A stretch of 64,000 bases of DNA, from assembly GCA_032718565.1 (NCBI GenBank), contig JAVGVS010000041.1:1555501-1619500 (forward strand). The letters are read 5' to 3'. Made by a program: the position numbers and the translations under genes. The DNA is from Distichodus sexfasciatus (lineage: Eukaryota; Chordata; Actinopteri; Characiformes; Distichodontidae). The notes below the pieces were generated by a model. The model saw only the letters and a program-made list of their open reading frames with translations. It did not search any database and was not told the DNA's origin. Shown one piece after another: positions 1 to 12,875 of the stretch (within the stretch, counting starts at the first letter, position 1; every line of letters starts with the position of its first letter).

Positions 1-1199
1 GAACCCCCTCCGGATCTCGCTTCCTCTGCAAGTTGAGCCACCGCTGAGAGACGGGAACGCCGACGTCGAGCCGCCCCGGGCCTGCGCTTCAGACCGGACT
101 TAAGAGGGTTAAGAATGTAGAAAAGTCTAACTTTCTAGAGGAGGTGAGACTGGCTTCTAAACTCATCTGCTGGACTAAGACGAGAATATAAACTCCGGAA
201 AAATAATCTCATTTTATGTGCTGCTAGGCTAAAGGCCTGTGTCCACCAAACACTGTTTTTCTGCTGGCAACGGCTATTTTTAACAGAAATCCTATGAGCT
301 TCAGCGTTTAGAGCGCTAAGCGTCTTCAGCGGGAAAAGAGACGCCGGTGGAGACAAATTTGTACCGTAGTTTATCTACAACAGAGAAACGCAGGGAGCAT
401 CACCTTCAGACACTGGTCCACGACAGTCACAGTGCAGAGAACAGCAACAATGTCCCTAACCGTGCAGGGTTGAGGACGAGGATGAGGAGGGAGTGAGGGT
501 CACAGCCGTTGTGGGAAAAGTGAAGACCGGCGTAAACGCGGCGACCGGACAGGGCCGGGGTGAGAGCGAGTGGGCCGGGCGGGGGGCCACGCGCCACAGC
601 CCCGACACAAAGCATCCCGGGAGCCGGGGAGGAGAGGGGCGGAGTGGGAAGAGAGAGGGAAGGGGGGGGGTGAGGAAGAGGCTCGGCAGGGCTCTGAGTG
701 GCCGGAGGAAATGCGGAGCAGTGGAGTGCGGCCAGAAACGCATGCCTTCCCCTGGACGCCGCGTTGCCAGGGACGGGAGAGGGACAAAAACACAAATGCA
801 GGCGGTGGAGAAGAGAGGGAAGTTGTGAAGTGCATCCTGGGTTATTGTCGGAGAAGGTGCAGGGAGGAAATCGCTTGGGGGATGAATGCAAAAAGGTGTT
901 CTTAGGCTTAACAATGAAATTATTATTAAGCGTAACATTGGTAAATAACATTAAAATGATGTTATAATCTGATTATCTAACTATCTTTGTGAGGACATTC
1001 CACAGACTCCCATAATGACTAGACGTTTATAATTCCACAGCTGATCCTGATCCTAACGTCAGTAAACAAATCCAAATTGTTTAGTTTCTCAGATAAAACA
1101 CACACATTGTCTATAAAGTCATTTTTCCTCATGGGGTCTTCTCCAATGTTCCCACAAAGCCATAAAAACGTGACTGTAGGTGACAAAAAGGCCCACAAA

Positions 1200-1353
1200 G
1201 GTCCGCATAAAACCGTGGCACACACACACACACACACACACTAGGACGGACATGGTCAAGCAAACCCTGGACACAAAAAGAGCAAAGGGTCTGGAGTCAT
1301 GGAGACGAGTGTTAGAAACAGGATGGGTGGCACGCTTGGAGCGCTCAGCAGCA

Positions 1354-1384
<31 letters not shown>

Positions 1385-1515
1385 CACAGCACACAAACAC
1401 AGCACACAAACACAACACACCACACACACAGTGCTACACAAGCTGACTACACTGGCACTGACTCTCAACCACACACACACACACACACACACGCACACAC
1501 ACACACGCATCCTTG
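1200..1515. repeat. cluster of (CA)n microsatellites
   Basis: Three runs of CA repeats (about 1219-1240, 1355-1388, 1470-1506) with short spacers, some with variant CACAAACACAG units. The flanking segment 1431-1472 recurs at 1803-1842. Confidence 0.95.
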
Positions 1516-1679
1516 TACGTATATAGTAGTGAGAACCTCCACTGACCTCTATATTACTGTATGTAAATAATACTACACGTAACCCTAAACATAACCCTAA
1601 CCATAACCTCGGTAACCAAAAGCTAATCTTTCTACACTTTTAGTTTTGCAAATAAACTTGTATTTTTTTTGTAAAAGCA

Positions 1680-1860
1680 GTTTAAAGAAGTGAGGACCAC
1701 TAAAAAAGTCCTCACTTCCCAAAAATGTCCTCACTCTGCTGGTTAAAAACTCATTTTGGTTCTCACTAAGTAGCAGGTACAAGAACACACACACACACAC
1801 ACAGTGCCACACAAGCTTGCTGGCACTGACTCTCAACCACACACACACACACACACACTA
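1680..1860. repeat. dispersed repeat with GAGGACCA / GTCCTCACTT motifs and (CA)n
   Basis: AGGACCACTAAAAAAGTCCT, TGTCCTCACT and GGTTCTCACTAAGTAGCAGG style sequence followed by (CA)n. I recognise this wording as a dispersed fish repeat from memory; family name unknown. It ends in a second copy of the 1431-1472 segment. Confidence 0.5.
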
Positions 1861-2213
1861 CACACAACATAAAACTAAAATGTAATGTTAAAAAATGAAT
1901 ACATCCTGTTCACCAATGTCGTTTCTCTTTTTGATCCTTTTCTTTTATTATTTGTGTTTGTTTTGTCCCATATACGCTCTCTCATATACTCCATACACTC
2001 CATTAGCACACTCCATTTAAGGGCCAGAGCTTAAACAAGATGCGCAGAGGTCAAGTTCGGCCTGTTGGATAGAGTTTGAGGATAATTACATGAAGCAATC
2101 AGAGAAAACACACACACACAAAATAACCATTAGTTCTTTAGGGAGCATGTCCTCACATAAGGGAGATGCTAATTGGACTAATTAGCTACTCTCAGTTTTT
2201 CTGCTCTCGTCTC

Positions 2214-2218
<5 letters not shown>

Positions 2219-2255
<37 letters not shown>
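2219..2255. repeat. (GT)n microsatellite
   Basis: About 18 uninterrupted GT units. Confidence 0.97.
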
Positions 2256-2258
<3 letters not shown>

Positions 2259-2373
2259 CTGTCTCAACGTGTGGTCACTCTCAACACGGGGCAGCTATTT
2301 GGATCACTTCTCACAAGCCATTACAGTAAAGCTATTACTGTCATCACACAAGGGGGCTGTTTGTGTTTATGAG

Positions 2374-2376
<3 letters not shown>

Positions 2377-2414
<38 letters not shown>
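2377..2414. repeat. (CA)n microsatellite
   Basis: About 18 uninterrupted CA units, 120 bp after the GT array at 2219, in opposite dinucleotide phase; the two can pair as an inverted repeat. Confidence 0.97.
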
Positions 2415-2417
<3 letters not shown>

Positions 2418-3627
2418 CACCTCCAGCAGTGGCCGAGAGGGCTGTCCCTGGTCGTTGTCGTGGTCGGGGGCGGACGCAGTAAACGCTAATAGCGGAAGGC
2501 AGGGTTCCTCGCGAGCTTAATTCAAGCCTACAGATCACGCCAGCCGGATCCAACATGGCCACCCGCGATGAGCCGACGTGTCCCAAAGCTGCAGCTTCCC
2601 CGCGTGAAATGCCCTTATAGCCTCCTCACGCACACACACGCACACACACACACCCCAAAACACGTGCTCACTTGATCCACACCAGGCCACTTCTTTTAAC
2701 GGCAGTGCTGTGCTCCAGCAGACAATGTGACCGTTAATCATCGCCTGCCACAAAGCACACCACCAGGATTTTTCAAAACATTTATAAATTAAGGAGCAGG
2801 ATTTAAATTGTATTTTTATGTAAAGATTTTGACATGTGAGTGTGGAAATTATTAATGTGGAAAATATTAGTTTCATTAGTGGATATTGGTTTGGATCTTA
2901 AGTGCCATCGTTCGCTTTTCACTCCTGGCGGTAATTAAAGTTCAAACAACATTTAATTATTAAAAACGAGTTATTAAATAGTAATAATCATTTTTTTGTA
3001 TAGAAAATATCACTAAAGCTGTACTGCCCATCAGCCAAGAACTCCACATTAGATCTTCACTCGTTTTAAGGAGGTCTATGACGAGTCCAGGAGGAGTTTT
3101 GAGTGACAGCTTAATTAGAGCAGGTTGCTGTGTTGTTGGCTGAGTATTTGTGTGTGTGTGTGTGTTCACGCTGGAGTCTAATCACCGTTGGAAACAGAGG
3201 GGCGGAATGTGGTAGGTCAGGTCGCAGTGGGAATAATGGAAGCCGGTGTCAATCTCCGTCAGGACAGTTTCCTGTGTGTGTTTGTGTGTGTGTCTGTGTG
3301 TGTGTGTGTGTGTGAGTGCGTGATGTGCGTTCTCCCTGGCCGAGCGCTTTGTGAGCTGGTGTTTACACACTTGCCGGCGTTTCCTGTCCGACTCAAAGCC
3401 AGCGGCTGTTTACCCAACACTGACAGGCGTCTGCACGAGCGCCCGGCCGTGACGGGACAGCCCCGCAGCTGCTCCCCCGAACACAGACACACACACACAC
3501 TCTGAGAGATAACTCCCATCCCAACACTCCAACCCAACACACACACAGGTACCATCCACTCCTTCCTGGTGTCTCATGCAACACTTTAACCCCAATCTGA
3601 CCCAAAGGATGTCCGTCTTGAAACCCT

Positions 3628-4305
3628 ACACACACACACAACCACACACACACACCCAAACACACACACACACACACAAACACACATACTCACACATACA
3701 CACACACACTCACAAACACACTCAAACACACACACATGCTCACCCACACACACACACCCACACACACTCAGACTCTCAAACACACACACACACACAAACT
3801 CAGACTCACACACACACAAACTCTGACTCACACACACACACACACACACACACTCAGACTCTCAAACACACACAAACTCAGACTCACACACACACAAACT
3901 CAGACTCACACACACACACACAAACTCAGACACTCAAACACACACACACACAAACTCAGACTCACACACAAACTCAGACTCACACACACACACACAAACT
4001 CAGACACTCAAACACACACACACACACACACAAACTCAGACTCACACACACAAACTCAGACTCACACACACACAAACTCAGACTCACACACTCACACACA
4101 CTCAGACTCATACACACACACTCAGACTCACACACACACACTCAGACTCACACACACACACAGACTCACACACACACACACTCAGACTCACACACACACA
4201 CACTCAGACTCACACACACACACACACACGCACACACACACTCAGACTCACGCACACACACACAGACTCACACACACAAACTCAGACTCACACACACACA
4301 CTACC
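3628..4305. repeat. CA-based minisatellite with CTCAGACTCACACACACA units
   Basis: About 680 bp in which CTCAGACTCA or CTCAGACACTCAAA is interspersed with (CA)4-12 many times. Unit length varies between about 16 and 46 bp, showing a two-level repeat built on a CA array. The Thr/His-rich and Cys/Val-rich open frames here are consequences of the repeat and not genes. Confidence 0.97.
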
Positions 4306-4365
4306 ACATCACCAGGTAAAGTCCATCCACATGAAGGACAAGCCGCTAAAGAAGAGAAAAGTTTT

Positions 4366-4532
4366 GTCATTGTGAACACAGTGCTTGACCCATCCGTGAA
4401 GGAGCAGTGGGCAGCTGACATGGGCGGCACCAGGGAGCAGTGCTCGTGGTACCTTTACCGGTCCGGGACTTGAACCGGCGACCTTTTCCGATCACAGGCG
4501 AACTCCTTACCCGTTGCACTACCAACTGCTCC
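4366..4532 (-). mobile_element. tRNA-derived SINE, truncated
   Basis: Read on the minus strand it has the tRNA-like head (GGAGCAGTTGGTAGTGCAACGG), the B-box-like GGTTCAAGTCC after the CGCCG region, then the body GCTCCTTCACGGATGGGTCA. About 80 bp of body are missing compared with the copy at 29728. It sits right beside the 3628-4305 minisatellite. Confidence 0.85.
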
Positions 4533-5714
4533 TTTCCCTTATGATCTAAATCTTACAGGCTTAAATATTCATAGGGAGAATTCACACGACCTTCTACTAA
4601 ACATGATCAGGACGCAAAGAGAACGTGTGACCATTTTTATTTCTACAACCTGTTATTCAATCATTTCTAAATCTTACTTTCTAATAAAAAACTAATCCAT
4701 TCAATTAAAACTATAACAGGTGTCACACAGCACAAATAATAATTACAAAGGTAGGTAATAACACGTCCAGCCATAAAATCACACAATGGGGTCGATATTT
4801 ACACGCCACCGAGCAGTCTCTCCAACAGCTAAAGGGAGGTTGGGAATAGTCTTTCTATTTTCTTCCATTCCGAGCCATACGGGGGGGTGTCTGCTGCGGG
4901 TTTGAAGGTGAAGATGTATGGCTGTAGTTGGGTTTTGGGGGGTGGGTGGAGGTAAGAGGGCGAGTAAATCATTAATCCCACGCCGGCCGGCCAAAGAGGG
5001 GAGTCTGCTCCAGCTCAACGCCACTGTTCTTTTCTTTTCGGCTAATTATACCACTAATTCAGCTCATTAGAGTCCCACCGACTCGCAGGTAATGAACTCT
5101 GACAGGCCAAATCTGTCAAGCAGACAGCGGCCGACGCGCACCTGCGCATGCGCAAAAAGACACAGGCGCTCATCCCCGCGTACACACGTGCGCTCACTCG
5201 TCTTAACAGGGTCGTTAAGTGAAAACAAGAACGCGAACTTTCTCTGAGAGCGCACGGCGGAGCTATGCGTCAGCGCTAGTCTAAACGCCGCCTCAATCCA
5301 CGCTTCGACGCGCCTCAATATCTTCTAATGGAAGTCGGAATGTGGTGGTGGCGGCGGAGGGGGAGGGAAGAGGAAAGAACGAGGCGATTTATTAGGAGGA
5401 AAAAGTCACATTGGGAGGATTTTCTTCGTAGAGAGAGAATTCCGTTTCTTCCTCTTCGTCTTTTCTGGTGAAGGGTGGAAAAAAACACAGGGATCTGAAA
5501 TCAATTACGCTTTCCAGCCTAGTCGTTAGCCGCCCTTGGATAGACACAGATAATTAAGCTCAGCGCTTTTTTATTACGGGCTGAGTGGCTCGGACCGAGC
5601 CGTGGCTCAAATCAGTCCCTCCGGAGGCAATGGGCCACGCCGAGATGAGGCCCCGGTTCCGTCTACTGGGTCGGAACGCTTCGGCGTCGGCATGCAAATA
5701 CGGGCCAAAAGCCA

Positions 5715-6260
5715 GGAGGGGGTGGAGGGGTGGGACGTGAGAGGAGGAGGAGGAGGAGAGAAAGCGATGGCATGAGTGACAGAGGAAATGATGGTAAGAG
5801 CAGAAGAGCAAATGCCAGAGAGCAAAGGATAAAGAATGAGAGAGAGAGAGAGAATGAGAAAGAGGGGGAGAGACAGAGGGAGGAAGAAAGACAGAGGGAT
5901 AGTGAGCTCAAGAATGAGTGAGCAAGAGAAATATGGCGGGGAAAGAGAGCGAAAGACGGAGGGAGACAGACAGAGGGAGGAAGAAGGGAGGAAGAGAGAG
6001 GGAGTGAGCAAGAAAGAGCAAAGGAGGAAGGGAAGGATAAAGAGAGGGGAAGAGAGAAGGAGGGAGAGAGAAAGACAGAAAGGAAGAGAGGGACGGTGAG
6101 CACACGATGGAGTGAGCGAGAGCAATACGGAGGGGGAAAAGAAAGCGAAAGAACGAGGGAGGGAGAAAGAGAGAAGGAGGGAGCAATAAGCAGAGAAAGA
6201 GAGAAGGAGGGAGGGAGGAAGTGAGAGGGAGAAAGAGGAAGAAGGAGGTAGAGGGAGGAA
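5715..6260. repeat. purine-rich (GA/GGA/GAAAG) low-complexity tract
   Basis: About 550 bp with nearly only A and G on the plus strand. Open frames on both strands (Arg/Glu-rich on plus, Ser/Leu/Pro-rich on minus) are artefacts of the composition. Confidence 0.95.
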
Positions 6261-7196
6261 GACTTGTCTCATCATAGATGAAGAAAAACATCCCTTTTAA
6301 ACATTTCATTATCAATAAAGTATCAGTTTGATCAGTTTGATGCTACTCCTGAACCTGAAGAATTAAGCAAACAGGACAAAACTGATCAAACTGAACGGTC
6401 AGGAAACTCAGGAGAGGTCCCAAAATCACCAGACATTTTTGTATGAATTACATGCTAGGCACCGCAGCTTAAACTCAGCACGTTAGATTTTTGACCCCAA
6501 AAAATATTGTTGATCCAAAAAGGGGTCGTTCCACGTTCCGCTACGTCCAGCTCTTAACAAAGAAATAAGCAAATAAAGCACGAGATATGACAATTTAATA
6601 AAAAGGAAAAGTAGAGGCGACTGGAGGACATGGACAAGCTCAAGCGCATAATGTATTTGCTCATTATTACAGGGACGAGGAGGAGGAGGAGCAGGAGGGG
6701 GATGAAGGGAGATGAGGAGAGGAGAGAGGATATGATGACTCGGGCAGAAAACTGGCCCACTGCTGTGCGTTTAGCACACATTAACATAGCTAGTCATGAG
6801 GACTGGGGCGCGACAGCCGGCTGATTGGCTCTCGTCGGCCGGTTTAATGTCAATACTAAATTGGAAGGCTTGTTAACCTAGTTGGGACGTGATTACGGGC
6901 AACGGCGGGCAGTCATGTAAAAAATAATGTCTATTAGGCTAATCTAATCAGAAAATTCATTTTTTCCCCTTTTTGGGATAGACGCATTAGAACGGGGGAG
7001 TCAATTATTTGAGAGATTTGCACTGTGTCCATCTGGCTGGAAAAAGAAGAGGGGGAGAGGACGGAGGAGAGGGAGAAGTGTCTTAAAAATGAGGTTCAGG
7101 GGTGAGCTCCAATCATCCCGGCAGAACGGGACGAGGGCGACGACAGCTAGTTAATGGGGATGTGATCAAGGCTCAGAGACTCGTGGTAGGGGTGTA

Positions 7197-7568
7197 AGTC
7201 ATACGTTTCATCACGATACGATATCGATTCAATGGACAACAATTTGACTTTTGCCGATATCACTAGGTCTGATATGGTACGATTTCAATTTGATTCATTT
7301 CAGGATCCAGCGAGCGATGGGAGAGAATATCACATGCTGAGTTAACACCATCACTTCCCTTCATATCAATTTTTTAAAAAGCAATTAAATATTACTTTAA
7401 TATCAATTTTCATTCCTGAGCTCAGATATTTACATCAACGATCGCTTCCATACACAGTGACATACAATATGTATGAAGCTGATAGATGCTTCCATTTTGG
7501 ATCAATGCTTTGCGCTCAATGAACCAGTGTATTGATGTAGATTGATGTATTGTTACTGCCCAGCTTAC
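7197..7568. mobile_element. hAT-type non-autonomous element remnant
   Basis: Starts TAGGGGTGTAA, the usual hAT terminal form, and ends with a degraded complementary terminus (ATTGTTACTGCCCAGCTTA). Internal sequence with TTAACACCATCACTTCC matches the element at 35760-36110 in reverse orientation. No clear target duplication, so the right edge is approximate. Confidence 0.6.
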
Positions 7569-7660
7569 GATAGGCCTCAGAAGCAAAAATGTGAGTCCAG
7601 AAGACGTAAAGACGCTTTGTGGTGACAGGAAACTTAGTGTGTTTTCTCATCAATAATCAA

Positions 7661-7865
7661 AGGTGCAGTTGGTGCAGATCAGAAGGTCGCAGGCTCGAAT
7701 CCAGGGCCGATAAAAGTTACCACTGAGGTACTCATGAGCAAGGTACCATCCCCAAGCACTGCTGCCCGGGCGCTTGTTAGCTGCCCACTGCTCCTTCACG
7801 GATGGGTCAAATGCAGAGGTCACATTTGGTTGTGGTGCACTGTGTGCTGTGCTGTGGTGTGTTTA
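7661..7865 (+). mobile_element. tRNA-derived SINE copy
   Basis: Head GCAGTTGGT, B-box-like GGCTCGAATCC, then ACTCATGAGCAAGGTACC, CACTGCTCCTTCACGGATGG and the GTGGTGCACTGTGTGCTGTG tail. Part of the A-box region is deleted. Confidence 0.9.
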
Positions 7866-9794
7866 GTTTATCGCTTTGTCGTAATCATGGAAAAAAGGTT
7901 GACGACAAAAACCTTTCGCCACACTATTCGCTAAAGACTACACTTCTTGGGACCCACCCCTCGCTTCTATTCACACTGAGATTATTTTTTGCGTTAAATG
8001 CCAGGTACCGCACCTTAAACTCAACATGTTAGGTTTGGATTCCAAAAAAATTGTTGAGCCAACAGAGAAATACTGTTCATGCAACACAGTCGTTCCCGTA
8101 CGTCCGCCTCTTCAAAAGGAAATAACTAAATAATGCACGAGCTTTGACCATTTAAAAAAGGCCATTTTTGCATCTGCTGACCAACAATACATTTCTTGAG
8201 CTCCAAAAGGAAAAGGAGAGGTGACCAGACCAACAACAGCAGAACGTCCTCTTCTGGCAGAGACAATTCCGGCACTTCTCTTCCGTACCTTCCTACCAGC
8301 CTTCTTTTCTTCAAATTCACATATTTAGCAGCTGGAAGAATACCACTTCTGTACTGTAACTCCACTCACATCATTTCATGTTTGGCACCAAGTAAAACAA
8401 CTCCAGAAACGGATCATCAGCCTGCAAACTGGCCCGTTCCCTGTGTGTTTCTGCTTTACATGCCAATGTCATGGCTCTCTCTCTCTCCGGGTGATGTGAA
8501 GCGAGGCATGGGAGACGTGAGGCCTGACTGTGGGGTAATTACCGATCCCCTCCTCTTCTACCTCCCGCTCCCGTGTGGCTCCCGAGGGCCCAGTCTGGTT
8601 GTGGCTTTGGGGAGGGACACCTGCGCCGGGGCGAGCGGCACCTCTAATCTCAAATCTGTTAGCGCTGCCCTTTCTGAGACTGATCTCCAGCCATAAAGAC
8701 GCTCTTATTCACCTGCGCGCTGCTGAATTATTACAACGCACACTTTGCTCACGATGAGGCATGTGCTTAAGAGAGTGGGGCCAGCGTGTGCACGTGTGTG
8801 AAAAAGAGAGGGAGTGTGTGTGTGTGTGTGTGAGAGAGAGACCGATATATTATCACAGACTGTAACAAATGTCAGTAATATCTACAGTAAAACACTACTT
8901 GTGCCAACACGTTACTCTAACAGTGTGTGATACTGGGGGCAGTGTTGCATGGAAGTGCAGTTAGGAGTACAAGCAGAACGTGTGGCTGTAAATAATGCAG
9001 TAAACCCTCACGATCCTCAAGATTACGGTAAAATCAGGGGCCGACGGCACATTCTGTGACCACCGCAAGCGCATATTTTCAGACTAGATTTTGTGCTTTA
9101 TTACTCGTCTGATGCAACTTGGGTCCCATGATGCAAACAAAGAAAGGGACGTCTGTAAACGCACACAGGAGTGGACGGGGTGTTTCACACACACACTCAC
9201 GCTTGCTGACAGGCTGTGAAACGTCAGAGCCGAGGCGAGGGTGGGCAGCGCGGCCTGCCAATGAGTGCCACCCTCCCAATAAGTCACCACGAGGCACAAT
9301 TAGCAGAGCTGTCACTCCTGCGCTGCCTGGGCCACTAATACAGCGAGGCAGCCTGTGTGTGTGTGTGTGTGCGGAGGTGGGGGTCCTGGTGTCCATGACA
9401 GCATCACACTAATTAAAACAATAAGATTTGGGCATGACCTGGCTGACACCACGGGGTTCTCATGCCAAGCCTTGAAGCTTAGAAACGTGTGTGTGAGTGT
9501 GTATGCACGAGGGTGTGTGTGTGTGTGTGTGTAAAAGCTGTGAGACCAAACACACACACACACAGACTGAAATGGCAAGTAGAGTGGTGCTGGTTTTTTA
9601 ACAGATGCATTAAAAGGTTAATGTTGATGTTGTTGCTGGAGGAGATGTGGGTTTGCTGACGCTGACGGCACACGGCGGGAGAAAAGACCAGACTAATAAA
9701 TAGACTAAGTGATTAGCGAGTAATAAACACGGATAAATAATACAAGTCTGATTGATCTTTTATGTCACAGTTACATCTATAAAACCTATGCAGC

Positions 9795-10720
9795 GAAAGA
9801 TGCAGAGAGAGAGAAAGAAGGGAGGGAGGGAGGAAAGAGAGGACAGAGAGAGGAGAGGGAAAGGAGGGAGCGAGGGAGGGAAGGGAGAGAGGGAAGGAGG
9901 GAGGAAGGAAGGAGAGAGAGAGAGTGAGAGGGAGGGAGGAAAGGAGGAAGAGAGGGAAGGAGAAAGAGGAGAACGGGATATAGGGAGGAGAGAGAGGAGA
10001 GGGAGGGACAGGAGAGAGGGGGGAGAGAGAGAGAGAGAGAGAGAGAGTGGGGGGAGGGGGGAGGGAAGGAGGGAGCAAAGGGAGGGAAGAAAGAGTAGAG
10101 ACAGGATATAGGGAGGAGAGAGAGGAGAGGGAGGGAGGGAGGGAGAGAAACAGAGAGGACAGGGAAGGAGGAAGGAGGAGAGAGGGAAGAGAGGGGAGGG
10201 AAAGGAGGGAGCAAGGGAGGGAGGGGAGAGAGGGAAGGGATAAAGAGAGGAGAATAGGATATAGGGAGGAGAGAGGAGAGGGAGGGACAGGTGAGAGAGA
10301 GAGAGAGAGAGAAAGAGAGGGAAAAGGAGAGGGAGAGAAAGATGGGCTGATATACAAAGCAAGATAAAAAGACAGAAGAGATAAAGAGAGAGAGACACAA
10401 ATACACAGACAGAAAGGAGGGGCTGAGAGAGAGGTGGTAAATAAAGAGAAAGATAGAAGAGGGAAGACGAGAGATGGAGAGATGAGATAAAGAGAGATAC
10501 ACAGAGAGCAAGGGAGAGAGGAAGGAGGATAGAAATGGGGAGAGATATAAAGAAATACACAGATAAAGAGAGAAAGACAAGACAGAAAGAGAGAGAGAGA
10601 GTGAGAGAGATGAGTAACAGAGAGCCATGCAGAGAACGAGAGAAATAAGGAAAGATAAACAGGAGAGGGGAGAGAGAGAGAGAGAGAGAGAGATACAGAG
10701 AGAGATAAAGAGAGACTCGT
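9795..10720. repeat. long purine tract (GAGGGA / GAGA)
   Basis: About 925 bp almost entirely A and G on the plus strand, with internal repeats such as GGATATAGGGAGGAGAGAGA near 9975, 10106 and 10257. The long Ser/Leu/Pro open frames on the minus strand are composition artefacts. Confidence 0.97.
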
Positions 10721-12735
10721 CGCTGGTCCTTTCTCTCACAAGGTCCAAATGCTTGGCTCTAAGTACTAATTCCTGCCTGGGGTCTGATTGGGGCCGGAAC
10801 GAGGGATGAAGCGGGTCGAGGGAACGGAGGTGTGGAGGACACGAGTGGCTCTCTCCCTACCCCCCACCCCCACCCCCCTACCCCCCCACCGCAAAGCGGG
10901 GTCCTAATTGAAAGGCGAGAGTGGCCCAGACCTTGACAGGCGGGAGGTCAGTCTAATTGCTGCTGGCCATATTTAACATTAAGATAATCAGCCCATTAAT
11001 TACCCTTTGGATCATTAAATCAGTCGCTTGCAAAATGAAATTTCGGGCTCTATTACTCACTTGAGAGACCACGAGGGAGGGATTTCATTTATCAGCCACC
11101 AATCCCCGACGCTGCCGAGGCGCAGGCGCTGTGTCTCTCTGTCCCCATCCCTATCCCTCTCTCACACACGCACTCCCAGGAACCGGCTCTACGCTCCACA
11201 GTGCAAAGCCAAAACACACAAATCGCCGTCGTTAAACTAGGCACGGTGTTTAAACACCACACGCGGGAAACTGTGCACCGTGGACAATAAACTGTGGACT
11301 AAACAGATAAAAATCACACGGCCTGCACGTCGCACAGAACAATATTTTAAAGCAATTATCTTAAGACCGAACACAGGAAGGACAGAAATGCGTTGCCAGG
11401 AAACGGTCATCTCCTGCATAATCATGACGGGCAGTGCGTTAGTGACTGACCATGTGTGTTTATCTAGAGTATATCATTTATTCATTTAGAAGCACAGCTT
11501 CATGATATTACTTATTATTATCATCACAGAGTTGCTCTAAATCTCTGAGAACAGCAGTCAAAGCTTTAAAAATATGTTAAGCTGTTCAAAACTCCTCACA
11601 TAACTAAACTGTACATCTTCATTTTCTACTTGTAGCTTAGACTTTATAGAGATACTGTTTATTATTTAACAGAATATTCATATTAAGCTGCTGTACATGT
11701 TCATGCAAAAAGACAAATCCAGGACTGAAAATGTAGTTTTTCTCCACTTGAGTGCTGCTAAAATGTTGCACACAGCACGTAACTAAAACCGCATTGTCTT
11801 TTACTATCTCTAGTTCAGACTTTATATTTTATAGTTTATTAATATGTGCATATTCTATGTGCCTTCTTTGTACTTGGTAGAAACTGAAGCCACATCATCT
11901 CATCTATCTATATACACGTATAGAGCTCAGATGACAAACTTCACTTTGATTTTAACTTGGCTTTCTAAACATTTGTTACACTCTATAATAAAAATATCGC
12001 GTTTTAAAGTGTTGGCCGATTACGTTTGCTTGAGGAGGATTTAAGAAACGTACTTAAATGCACAGAAAAGCTTCAGATCAGCTATTATGGCTTTATTACT
12101 CCTTTACTGTTGGTGTCTGCTTAGAACAAGGCTTAAAATTTGAGCATTTCAAACTGTTAAAAATTGCGTTTCAAGTCCCTTATAAATTGTAATTTAATTA
12201 ACTATTCGTAATCAGAGCCACATTAAATTACTGCTCACAGCTTATATTTAAAATGAACCAAACTGTTAAAGAAATAATAGAACCAGATGCTCTTCTATAA
12301 GTTTGAACTCTCATGACTTGTGTTTTGTTGTTTACGTTAAATACATCAGGCTAACAGAACAGAAAATACATGAAATAAATGTGAGATTACTGGTCTTAAG
12401 ATGAGATGAAAAGGATATGTCTCACTGTAATTTCACTGTGTGAACATGTAAAGACAATAATCTGGATTAAAATGCTTTCATACAAGAATGATAATTAATT
12501 CTCATCTGTCATCTCTATGCACCACATAGTCCGCTGTGTCGAAACAGCCTTCGGAAGAACAGATTTCACATTCCGCAGCCTCTGATCTCGGACGGCTGGT
12601 TTGGACGGCTACAAATTTAATCAATCCGGCTGCCAGAAGAGCGATGAGGAAAAGAGCAAATTACATACAGAAGAGATGTGACACGGTCCTGTTAGCATCG
12701 TCCCCCCACTCTCACACTCTCACACACACACACAC

Positions 12736-12875
12736 TTACGGCATTTAGCAGACGCTCTTATCCAGAGCGACCTCCATTTTCCTAATTACAGGGACAGTCT
12801 CCCCAGAGTTAACTTGGGGTTAAGGGCCACGATGAGGGGCCCAATGGTGGTAGTTCTGGGTGTAGGATGGAGATG
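12736..12875 (-). mobile_element. teleost SINE/LINE-tail repeat (GCATTTAGCAGACGC type)
   Basis: Contains TACGGCATTTAGCAGACGCT followed by CTTATCCAGAGCGACCTCCA and a GGGACAGTCTCCCC segment. This wording is that of a very common fish interspersed repeat, seen here in reverse orientation (recalled, not searched). Related pieces are at 42630-42799 and around the 50258-50845 element. Confidence 0.7.

Noticed and set aside
427..951. 174-codon minus-strand frame in GC-rich DNA
   Set aside because: Four other frames are open over the same stretch; Pro/Ser/Leu composition and no family resemblance.
1575..1612. Telomere-like AACCCTAACC repeats
   Set aside because: Only a few degenerate units (ACCCTAAACATAACCCTAAC); too short and imperfect to be an interstitial telomere.
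3780..4300. CRISPR-like array of repeated CTCAGACTCA units
   Set aside because: Spacers are themselves CA repeats of variable length, and the DNA is vertebrate.
3576..4473. Thr/His-rich 247-codon open frame
   Set aside because: Translation of a CA-based minisatellite, open in two frames and running into a SINE.
5607..6315. Ser/Leu-rich frames opposite the 5.7-6.3 kb purine tract
   Set aside because: Simple-sequence artefact as above.
9760..10748. Long minus-strand open frames (up to 320 codons) rich in Ser, Leu and Pro
   Set aside because: They lie wholly in a polypurine tract; several overlapping frames are open at once and the composition is that of CT repeats. No domain is recognisable.
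12536..12748. Small plus-strand open frame before the 12736 repeat
   Set aside because: Runs into (CA)n and a dispersed repeat; no similarity recognised.
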